From JANRLJ01 sp034437895 (lineage in GTDB: Bacteria; Chloroflexota; Anaerolineae; Aggregatilineales; Phototrophicaceae), in the NCBI GenBank assembly GCA_034437895.1, contig DAOTTO010000565.1:1-11705 (forward strand): 11,705 nt of DNA. Direction: 5' to 3'. Below the pieces are notes generated by a model, which was not told the origin of the DNA, made no database searches, and saw only the letters and a list, made by a program, of their open reading frames with translations. Shown one piece after another: positions 1 through 6,844 of the stretch. The first letter of the stretch is position 1. Every line of letters begins with the position of its first letter. The position numbers and the translations under genes are program-made.

Positions 1-1013
1 CGGGCGGTACGGATGGCATCTTGTCCTTCGCGCAGCTTGCGTAAGCCGGCCCGCATTTGATCGCGGGCATCACGACTTGGCGGGCTGGTATATTGAGCCG
101 GGAAATCCCAACCCTGTTGGGCGGCAACGCGCCGCAGTTCGTCTAAAAATTCGTCTATGGTTTCGATTTGCATCGCCGCGCCGCGCTGGAGCAGGTCTTG
201 GATCGATTGGCTGAGAGACGGCTCAACACCGAAATCGAGCGCTGTAATATCCTGATAGCGTCGCTCAACTTCAAGCTGGCTGCTGGGCTGGGGACGGAGG
301 GTGGTTTTTTGTGGGCTTAATCCGGTAAAAATAGGATAGAGGATGCCCACGCACAAATTATGCACATCCATGCGGAAGAACTGCGAGTCGCCTGTTTTAA
401 CGCCGTTTTCAAGCTGGCGAGAGCTGTTTAGGTCGATGATCTGTAAGCGGCTGCCATCCCAATAGACATGCTCTAATTTATGGTCAAGATAAACGATGTT
501 CTGACGGTGCGCCATCTGCAAGAATTGGGCGAATTGTAAGGCAAGCGCTAAGCCCTCCTCGGTTGGCAGCCGCCAACGCGTGTTTTGCTGGCTCGGCTTC
601 ATCAGGTAGAGTAGGTTATTGTTACGCGGTAAATTTTCTAAGGTGAGGTAAGGCCGCCAATCGCGCTCTGCGAAATCGGGTGTATGCTCTTTAAAGGCAG
701 AGATGTTTAATCCGAAGGATTGAATATCGCCGCCGGCAGGCGCTTCGCTGTGGGTGGAGAGATAGCCACAATCGCGTAGTTTGACGATACTAGGACTGTT
801 GGCAAGTTTAATTAGTAAGTCGGCTTCGCTGGAAAAAGCCCGATATTCCCAACGGATGTCGCCATTTTGCGATAAATGTTCGGAGCGGAGGACTTTGAAA
901 GCGATGGTTTGCCCCGTGCGCTGGTCTACAGCGTCTAAAACACGGGCGTAATGACCGAGGGCAAAAGTGTCAATAAAGTTATCAATGCGGTAGAGTTCAG
1001 CCAGAGTTGTCAT
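1..1013 (-). CDS. Divergent Ser/Thr protein kinase-like protein (partial, C-terminus off the left edge)
   Basis: Reading leftward from an ATG at 1013-1011 gives 337 open codons reaching the window edge, so the C-terminus is missing. A Hanks-type kinase fold is recognisable. There is a degenerate glycine-loop region (residues 18-25, ALGHYARV), then AFKVL with the ATP-binding lysine K40. E63 lies in a helix-C-like FSSEADLL stretch followed by SPSIVKL. A hinge-like TLENLP sits near 124-129, and the catalytic loop is YLDHKLEHVYW at 175-185. The canonical HRD is YLD, keeping D177 and K179, but the metal-binding Asn is replaced by H182 and DFG is DLN (194-196). An extra stretch at about 86-122 lengthens the N-lobe. 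No membrane segment is seen in the visible part. It is divergent from the PP2C phosphatase, its likely functional opposite. It may be an atypical active kinase or a pseudokinase. The start lacks an obvious Shine-Dalgarno sequence. Confidence 0.8.
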   Translation of the reverse strand, partial: MTTLAELYRIDNFIDTFALGHYARVLDAVDQRTGQTIAFKVLRSEHLSQNGDIRWEYRAFSSEADLLIKLANSPSIVKLRDCGYLSTHSEAPAGGDIQSFGLNISAFKEHTPDFAERDWRPYLTLENLPRNNNLLYLMKPSQQNTRWRLPTEEGLALALQFAQFLQMAHRQNIVYLDHKLEHVYWDGSRLQIIDLNSSRQLENGVKTGDSQFFRMDVHNLCVGILYPIFTGLSPQKTTLRPQPSSQLEVERRYQDITALDFGVEPSLSQSIQDLLQRGAAMQIETIDEFLDELRRVAAQQGWDFPAQYTSPPSRDARDQMRAGLRKLREGQDAIRTA

Positions 1014-1080
1014 AAATGCGCCAGAATCGTGGATAATGGGTGCCAATGTACCATTTTTGAAAGTATTGTGGTAGGGGGCT

Positions 1081-1107
1081 TTGACGCTTAAAGTGGAGTC
1101 GTATAAT
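1081..1107 (+). promoter_or_regulatory. Candidate promoter for the PP2C gene
   Basis: TTGACG (1081-1086) and a perfect TATAAT (1102-1107) lie about 110 bp upstream of the phosphatase start. The spacer is only 15 bp, shorter than the usual 16-18, so strength and exact use are uncertain. Confidence 0.4.
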
Positions 1108-1129
1108 ATAGGAATAAGGTTGATTGCAA
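1103..1129 (-). promoter_or_regulatory. Candidate divergent promoter for the kinase-like gene
   Basis: On the minus strand TTGCAA (1129-1124) and TATTAT (1108-1103) are separated by 15 bp. The -10 overlaps the plus-strand TATAAT, so the two divergent genes might share and compete for one promoter core. The match is modest and the spacer short. Confidence 0.25.
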
Positions 1130-1202
1130 TTTAGCAAGACGGCGTTGTTAGGCCACTTGCTGGATGTGATTGCGAGAGTAGAATAATTTAAACCAATATT
1201 TG

Positions 1203-1207
1203 AGGAG
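1203..1207 (+). promoter_or_regulatory. Ribosome binding site of the PP2C gene
   Basis: AGGAG lies 8 nt before the ATG at 1216. It supports this start for the phosphatase. Confidence 0.75.
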
Positions 1208-1215
1208 TCCGGGGA

Positions 1216-2301
1216 ATGGGTGATCCGGGTCAGCCAATTCGTCTTCGCAGCAGCGCACGCACTAACACGGGCAAACTGAGGGACAATAACGAGGATAACG
1301 TCCATCTGTGGTCGCGTGACCATTTGGTGTTGGCGATTGTTGCCGATGGGATGGGGGGGGCAGCCGCCGGAGAGGAGGCCAGCCGAATCGCCGTCGAGAC
1401 GATTCAAGAAGGTTTAGCCGATCCCGTCACCGCCGAAACCGACCCTCAGATGTTCCTTGATGAAGATAGCCTGACAGACCGCATGAGACATGCCATCCGA
1501 ACTGCTAATTTGACGATTGTCCAGCGGGCAGAGCGTTTTCCTGAATTTAAAGGGATGGGAACCACCGTTACGATGGTGATGGTGCGGAATACGTATGCGG
1601 TGATTGGGCATGTTGGCGACAGCCGTGCTTACCTTGTGGATGGGCGGGACGGGCATATTATTCAAGTGACCGCCGATCACAGCTTTGTTCAGGCGTTGGT
1701 TTCTGCTGGGCATATCAGCGAGGAAGAGGCCGAAGATCATCCGATGAAAAATGTGCTGTATCGGGCTTTAGGGCAAGCGCGGGATGTGGAAATCGACATT
1801 TATTATGAGCGTTTGCAAATTGGAGACCGTTTAGTGCTTTGCTCGGATGGCTTAACCCTGCACGTCAAGCCAGAAGAAATTGCCCAAATCACCCTCGCAG
1901 CGGATAACCCGGAAGAAGCCAGCCAAAAGTTAATCGAATTAGCCAATACACGCGGTGGGCGCGATAACATCAGCGTCATTGTGATTAAAGTAGAAGAGGA
2001 TGATGCCCCAATCCCTACCCAATTGGATTACCAACTCTTGGACGACCCCACCATTATTTTTGGGAAAAATACACCACGTCCATTTAGTTCTTCGGAATCT
2101 TTAAATTCGCCTGCGCCGCAAGAACGCGATGGAAAAATGAGTTTGCGAGAAAATACCGATACCGCCACAAAAGCTCCCATTCAAAATTTTTCGCAGCCAC
2201 GTCCCATCTCTTATCTACAAACGCCAACAAACTATATCGAAAGAAAAGGTGGTTTGTTAGAAAGACTGTATGAGGGGCAAGATCGTTTTCTGCCAGAATA
2301 A
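1216..2301 (+). CDS. PP2C-family Ser/Thr protein phosphatase
   Basis: This 361-residue protein is a complete PPM/PP2C phosphatase, a metal-dependent enzyme that removes phosphate from Ser/Thr of proteins. The catalytic domain spans about residues 12-258. It shows NNEDN (24-28), the metal-binding DGMGG (44-48), MGTTVTMV (114-121), GDSRAY (134-139), the flap-region TADHSFV (152-158), CSDGL (209-213) and GRDNISV (248-254). The expected metal ligands D27, D44, D211 and D250 are all present, so it should be active. Residues 259-361 form a polar, probably disordered tail without a membrane helix, unlike PstP-type enzymes that carry a transmembrane segment. The start is fixed by AGGAG 8 nt upstream, and the gene ends in tandem TAA codons. 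It is divergent from a kinase-like gene and 169 bp upstream of a class A PBP. An 8-G run encodes part of the DGMGG motif. Confidence 0.96.
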   Translation: MGDPGQPIRLRSSARTNTGKLRDNNEDNVHLWSRDHLVLAIVADGMGGAAAGEEASRIAVETIQEGLADPVTAETDPQMFLDEDSLTDRMRHAIRTANLTIVQRAERFPEFKGMGTTVTMVMVRNTYAVIGHVGDSRAYLVDGRDGHIIQVTADHSFVQALVSAGHISEEEAEDHPMKNVLYRALGQARDVEIDIYYERLQIGDRLVLCSDGLTLHVKPEEIAQITLAADNPEEASQKLIELANTRGGRDNISVIVIKVEEDDAPIPTQLDYQLLDDPTIIFGKNTPRPFSSSESLNSPAPQERDGKMSLRENTDTATKAPIQNFSQPRPISYLQTPTNYIERKGGLLERLYEGQDRFLPE

Positions 2302-2470
2302 TAAAGAACCATTTTCCTACGCTAACCTGATGATTACCAATCGCTCAACCACCGTTTAGCGGAATTTTCGCGCGGATTTGGCTAGGTGGTGTATAATCCG
2401 GTAAATGTTGGCAATGTGTTAGAACATAAAGACGAAATGCTACCATAAATAGCACCCTAAAGGCGAAGCC
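2302..2470 (+). promoter_or_regulatory. PP2C-PBP intergenic region with candidate -10 box
   Basis: The 169-bp gap has no convincing intrinsic terminator, so read-through from the phosphatase into the PBP gene is possible. A perfect TATAAT occurs at 2392-2397, but no -35-like hexamer lies at normal spacing and there is no proper extended -10 TGn, so it is weak evidence for a separate promoter. Only an AAGG-type Shine-Dalgarno stretch precedes the PBP ATG. Confidence 0.3.
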
Positions 2471-5400
2471 ATGTCGGATACCCCACCCCCCCAAACCGAG
2501 TTAACTGAGAATGACCAGCCAAGCGGCGGCTGGAAACAGCCTGCTACCCCTACTGCTTGGCGTGCGCCAGAAAAGACTGTTGACCAGCAGGGTTGGCGTG
2601 TGCCGACTTTGCCCGCTAACCTCAAAGAAGAACCCGCACAAACGGGCGCGTGGCATTTGCCCAGCCCAGAAGATACGATTTTTACCCCGCAGGATGTGAT
2701 CGAGATCGCGCCGCCGCAAAACCCAGCGTCCGCTGCGCCGCCCTCTGTCCCTACCAGTGCATCGACTGTCATGGGAGATGCCATCGCGCCGGAAGATGCC
2801 CTTTTTGGCGCGGCAAAAGCAGCCTCCTCAGCATCGGTTGCTCAGACAGATGCCCCCGTTGCCCCAGAAGACCTGATGTATATGTTGGAGCATATCGACG
2901 AGAAAGACGACGATTTCGATACGCTCCACATGAGCGAGTTGGTGGCGCTGGCGAACTTGGCAGACAGCCAACCGATGGAAGTCCTGCTCGGCGCGGAGTC
3001 GCCTATTTCGGCGGCGCAGGCAGCGGCTAACTTCAAAGCAGAGTCCGGCCCACAAAACGCGATGCTCTCCCCAGCCGAGCGTTTGGCGCTTAAGCCATCG
3101 CCTGATGATCCTGGTGAATATGCCCGCCAGCAGTTAGCACTTTTGGGCGGGGGAACAGCCGCCACGCCCGTCGTTGCGGATGTTACAGGGGCAGCCAGCG
3201 CCAGCGGAACAGCCGAGATTGATCCGGGTGAATATGCCCGGCAGCAGTTGGCGCAGCTTGGTGTTGGCACGATTCCTGTGGATTCCGGCATTTCCGCCCC
3301 GGCTACACCTGTTTTAGCAATAGCACCCGCTGAAGCGCTTAACCCGCGTGAACAAGAGCTTGCCCGTCGCTATCATGATACGCAGGACAAAGTGCAATCG
3401 CTTCGGCGTATGATGCAAGCCGGGCAGATTTCCCCTGACGACTTCCAAGCCCAACTGCGCGATTTGATGATTTTGGATGACGATCAGCAGTGGTGGATGA
3501 TGGGTGTCGAGACGGACACTTGGTATAAATCGGATGGGAGTGATTGGGCGCAATCCACGCCGCCGGTTTTGGTTAAAGAGGAACGGATTAAACGAGTGTC
3601 CGCCCGTGACTTAAGCGGAATAGTCCAACAGCCGCTGGATTATCTGCCGGATTCACAGCCGCAGCAGGCCGCGAGTGGATATGAAGAAGCGAGTTCTCCG
3701 GCGAGCGAAATTCGGCTAGACGAGAATTATATGCCGCTGCCGAATCAAGTTCCCGTCAACGACCCGGATTTTACCGTCCCGAATCCGAATGTGATCGACC
3801 TGAACACGATGCGCGTTTCCGAAGCGCCTACCGTGCCGGGTTCTTCCTTTACGCAGGATACCGTGCCGGGGACGGCCTTTAGCGACCAGACGGTGATGGC
3901 GACACCCGTTAGTTATGGTAGGGTGGAAGCGCCGTTTGATGAGGGGATTGATGAACCGCCTGATTATGATGTCGAGCAGGATGCGCCCATCTATGAGGGT
4001 GCTGCCGAGCGTCAGCGTCAATCGACCTTCCGCACGTTGGCTTTTATCGCGGCTGGATTAACGATTTTGGCTTTCCTCGCGGCGGGGGCATTTATTGTGT
4101 TCGCGCTGCTGTGGTATCAAGGGATTGTTGACACTTGGAAGCCACAAATTGCGGCCTTGGCGAATTATGAGCCACCTTTCCAGACGATTGAAATTTTGGA
4201 CAGCACCGGCGCGGAGATTGCCACATTGGGGCGCGAAGGCGCGGATCGGCGCGATGTGACTTTGGAACGGATTTCACCGTATTTTATTCATGCCGTGATT
4301 TCGCTGGAAAATGAGCGTTTTTATGAAGACCCCGGTTGGGATTTTTTCGCTATCTTACGGGCGTTTGGTCAGAATCTTGCGTCGGGTGAAGTGGTGGAAG
4401 GCGCAAGCACGATTACGCAGCAGGTGGCGCGTAACTTCGTCATCCAGAGCGCGGAAGTTTCCGCCGAGCGCAAAATTGACGAGATTGTCGTCGCCGGGGA
4501 ACTGACGCGCCAGTACAGCAAAAATGATATTTTAGAACTTTATGTCAATGAAGTGGGCTTTGGCAACCAGACCTTCGGGGTGGAGGCCGCAGCACAGTTT
4601 TATTTCGGCATTAGCGCGGCGGATTTAAACCTGCCACAAGGGGCGATGCTCGCCAGCCTAATTAGTGCGCCGTCATTAAATAATCCCGTCGTCAATCGTG
4701 AATTTTCGTTTGATTTGATGGAACTGACGATGGAGCGCATGGCGGAAATCGGCTGCCTGACTTTCCAGCATGATGCGCCGAATTTGGCAGCAGGCCAGCC
4801 GTTGTGTATTACCCAAGAAACGTTGGATAACGCCCCAGTGCCTACCGATACAGCGACGGTGGAAGTACGCGAATATCTGCCGCGTGACTTTAGCATTGAC
4901 TATCCTCATTTTGTCCAGCTTGTGCAGTCGCAGCTTGAAGAATATTTCGGCGCGGATCAGCTTTATCGCGGCGGTTACAGCGTGACGACGACGTTGGATG
5001 TGGTTTCGCAGGATGCGGCACAGGCACAGTTAGAAGCGGCAGTGCAGCAGTTGGGCGGCACCGGTGTAAACACAGGGGCGGTTGTCGTGATCGATCCGCG
5101 TGATGGCGCGGTGCTGGCGATGGTCGGCAGCCCGGATTTCAACAATGCCGATATTGGCGGACAGAACAATTACTCGCTGACGTATCGCCAGCCGGGTTCT
5201 GCCATTAAGCCCATCGTTTATGCCACTGCCCTACAAGGTGTTGATTTTAACGGCAATGGTGCGATTGATGTGGGTGAATTTATGACCCCTGCTTCAATTT
5301 TGTGGGATGTGCAGACGACATATGATGTTAACGGGCAAAGCTATACGCCCGTCAATTTTGACCGCCAGTATCATGGCGCAGTGCCGCTGCGTTCAGCACT

Positions 5401-6793
5401 GCAAAATAGTTATAACGTTCCGGCGATCAAAGCCTATGCTTTTGTCGGGAATGAGCCGTTTGCACGGATGGCAGAGGCGATGGGGATTCGCTTCCGTCAG
5501 GATGCCATTTTTGGCCTGCCTACCGCTGTGGGCGCGACGGAAGTAAGCCTTTACGATTTAACCGTCGCTTATGCCACGATTGCCAACAACGGCAGCCGCC
5601 TGCGGCCTTTCTTCATCCGTGAAATTCGGGATGCGGATGGCAATCTCATTCCGCTGCCCACTCGCGCCGAGCCAGTGCAGGCTATTTCACCCGGTACGGC
5701 TTATCTGCTGCAAAATATTTTGAGCGACGATGCCTCGCGTCAGCCTGCTTTTGGCGCAAATTCCGCGCTGAATATCCCCGAAATCGCGGGTCGGGTCGGC
5801 GCGAAATCTGGAACGAGCGATGGCGTGCGCGATTTGTGGACGGTTGGTTTTACGACCAATCGTGTTGTCGGCGTTTGGATGGGCAATAACAACAATGCGC
5901 CGACACAAAATCAGGCGGCCTCGTTAGCGGCTGCGCCTGTTTGGAATCAAGTGATGCGGGCGGCGATTCAAAACCAATCTGTGCCTAATTTCGTCCAACC
6001 GAATACTGTGATTGGTCCAGCGCAAGTTTGTTCGCTCACGGGGACATTGGTCGATGCGACCTGTGCGCCGCGTCGTAATGAATGGTGGCTCAGCAGCCAG
6101 CAGCCGCCCGCGACGGCTCAGGGTTTCGTGACGACCTTGAATATCGATGGCTGGTCGGGATTGATTGCCAACGATATTTGTAACCAAAATATCGTGACCA
6201 CAACTTTTGTCAACATCAACGATCCGTTTGCGGTGACATGGCTGAACACGACAGCGCAAGGGCAGCAGTATGCTCGGCAGGTCGGATTGGTTACGCCTGT
6301 ACAATCCGCGCCGACGGTTTCTTGTGATGCGAATACACCTATTCCTGTTGCCAATATCAGCAGCTTAAGCGGCGATCAAACCGTGACTGGGACGGTACAA
6401 ATTTTGGGGCAGGCGACTGCGACGGACTTCCAGAGTTATTCGGTTGAATTTGCATCAGCCGCCACGCCAACGCAATTTTTGGTGATTAACAACGCCAATA
6501 CGCAGATGAGTGCGCCTGGTTCGCAGCTAGGGACGTGGGATACGACACGCATTCCGAATGGGGATTATGTCGTCCAGTTGACGATGATTTCTACAGGCGG
6601 ACGGCGGATTACGCGACAGGTTCAGCCTGTGCGCGTGAGCAACATTCCACCAACGCCGACCCCTGCGCCTGCGACAGCCATCCCACTGCCGACGCTGCCG
6701 CCTGTTTTGGTGCCGACCAATCCGCTGCCGTTTGATAATGCGACGCTGCCGCCGCTGGGCCCCGCGCCGACGGTCAATCCGCTAGGGAATTAG
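2471..6793 (+). CDS. Class A penicillin-binding protein (GT51 transglycosylase + transpeptidase) with a giant cytoplasmic N-terminus
   Basis: This 1440-residue membrane-anchored enzyme should polymerise lipid II into glycan strands and cross-link peptides outside the membrane. Residues 1-522 are cytoplasmic and mostly disordered, with four WxxP motifs (21-64), two copies of DPGEYARQQLA (213, 251), and a SHOCT-like helical stretch followed by an aromatic QWWMMG...WYKSDGSDW segment (297-359). A single membrane helix spans about 523-547. The GT51 domain has the catalytic E613 in ENERFYEDPG, GASTITQQ (644-651) and RKIDE with E671 (667-671). The transpeptidase has S910-A-I-K913, S980-Y-N and K1112-S-G-T-S, so both activities look intact. 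An EF-hand-like loop (925-936) interrupts the transpeptidase. After it come a CSLTG...C segment, an Ig-like region (about 1296-1392) and a Pro-rich tail. Class A PBPs usually have about 650-900 residues; the excess is mainly N-terminal. It ends just before an intrinsic terminator. Confidence 0.96.
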   Translation: MSDTPPPQTELTENDQPSGGWKQPATPTAWRAPEKTVDQQGWRVPTLPANLKEEPAQTGAWHLPSPEDTIFTPQDVIEIAPPQNPASAAPPSVPTSASTVMGDAIAPEDALFGAAKAASSASVAQTDAPVAPEDLMYMLEHIDEKDDDFDTLHMSELVALANLADSQPMEVLLGAESPISAAQAAANFKAESGPQNAMLSPAERLALKPSPDDPGEYARQQLALLGGGTAATPVVADVTGAASASGTAEIDPGEYARQQLAQLGVGTIPVDSGISAPATPVLAIAPAEALNPREQELARRYHDTQDKVQSLRRMMQAGQISPDDFQAQLRDLMILDDDQQWWMMGVETDTWYKSDGSDWAQSTPPVLVKEERIKRVSARDLSGIVQQPLDYLPDSQPQQAASGYEEASSPASEIRLDENYMPLPNQVPVNDPDFTVPNPNVIDLNTMRVSEAPTVPGSSFTQDTVPGTAFSDQTVMATPVSYGRVEAPFDEGIDEPPDYDVEQDAPIYEGAAERQRQSTFRTLAFIAAGLTILAFLAAGAFIVFALLWYQGIVDTWKPQIAALANYEPPFQTIEILDSTGAEIATLGREGADRRDVTLERISPYFIHAVISLENERFYEDPGWDFFAILRAFGQNLASGEVVEGASTITQQVARNFVIQSAEVSAERKIDEIVVAGELTRQYSKNDILELYVNEVGFGNQTFGVEAAAQFYFGISAADLNLPQGAMLASLISAPSLNNPVVNREFSFDLMELTMERMAEIGCLTFQHDAPNLAAGQPLCITQETLDNAPVPTDTATVEVREYLPRDFSIDYPHFVQLVQSQLEEYFGADQLYRGGYSVTTTLDVVSQDAAQAQLEAAVQQLGGTGVNTGAVVVIDPRDGAVLAMVGSPDFNNADIGGQNNYSLTYRQPGSAIKPIVYATALQGVDFNGNGAIDVGEFMTPASILWDVQTTYDVNGQSYTPVNFDRQYHGAVPLRSALQNSYNVPAIKAYAFVGNEPFARMAEAMGIRFRQDAIFGLPTAVGATEVSLYDLTVAYATIANNGSRLRPFFIREIRDADGNLIPLPTRAEPVQAISPGTAYLLQNILSDDASRQPAFGANSALNIPEIAGRVGAKSGTSDGVRDLWTVGFTTNRVVGVWMGNNNNAPTQNQAASLAAAPVWNQVMRAAIQNQSVPNFVQPNTVIGPAQVCSLTGTLVDATCAPRRNEWWLSSQQPPATAQGFVTTLNIDGWSGLIANDICNQNIVTTTFVNINDPFAVTWLNTTAQGQQYARQVGLVTPVQSAPTVSCDANTPIPVANISSLSGDQTVTGTVQILGQATATDFQSYSVEFASAATPTQFLVINNANTQMSAPGSQLGTWDTTRIPNGDYVVQLTMISTGGRRITRQVQPVRVSNIPPTPTPAPATAIPLPTLPPVLVPTNPLPFDNATLPPLGPAPTVNPLGN
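2531..2662 (+). repeat. Four W-[K/R/H]-x-P motifs at the PBP N-terminus
   Basis: Within the disordered cytoplasmic head of the PBP, WKQP (21-24), WRAP (30-33), WRVP (42-45) and WHLP (61-64) recur at spacings of 9, 12 and 19 residues. Tryptophan is otherwise rare in this head. Such spaced short motifs in a disordered tail look like repeated docking sites; the partner is unknown. Confidence 0.7.
3107..3262 (+). repeat. Duplicated DPGEYARQQLA motif in the PBP cytoplasmic region
   Basis: Residues 213-226 and 251-264 are near-identical 14-residue segments (DPGEYARQQLA, L or Q, LG), 38 residues (114 bp) apart, at 3107-3148 and 3221-3262. The underlying DNA has synonymous differences, so the amino-acid motif appears to be conserved by selection rather than being a fresh duplication. 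Confidence 0.8.
5243..5278 (+). other. EF-hand-like calcium-binding loop inside the transpeptidase domain
   Basis: Residues 925-936 of the PBP read DFNGNGAIDVGE. This fits the 12-residue EF-hand loop pattern: Asp at 1, Asn at 3 and 5, Gly at 6, Ile at 8, Asp at 9, Glu at 12. It lies 12 residues after the SAIK lysine and before the TPASILWD segment. A flanking F-helix is not obvious, so it resembles dockerin-type or isolated calcium loops. Confidence 0.55.
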
Positions 6794-6808
6794 TATCGAG
6801 GTTTTATG

Positions 6809-6844
6809 GAGGGGTGCAAAAGATCGCATCCCTCTTTGTTTTTA
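6809..6844 (+). terminator. Intrinsic terminator of the PBP transcript
   Basis: GAGGGGTGC (6809-6817) pairs with GCATCCCTC (6826-6834) as a 9-bp stem with one G-T wobble and an 8-nt loop. It is followed by TTTGTTTTTA. The T-tract overlaps the stop codon (6844-6842) of the convergent minus-strand gene. In the minus direction the stem is not followed by a T-run, so it should act mainly on the plus strand. Confidence 0.88.

Noticed and set aside
997..1407. 136-codon minus-strand open frame spanning the kinase/PP2C gap
   Set aside because: It lies antisense to the N-terminal coding part of the PP2C gene and over the divergent promoter region, and resembles no protein family.
2650..3030. Plus-strand open frame within the PBP head
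   Set aside because: It is Arg/Cys-rich and out of frame, typical of a shadow of a GC-rich Ala/Pro-rich coding region.
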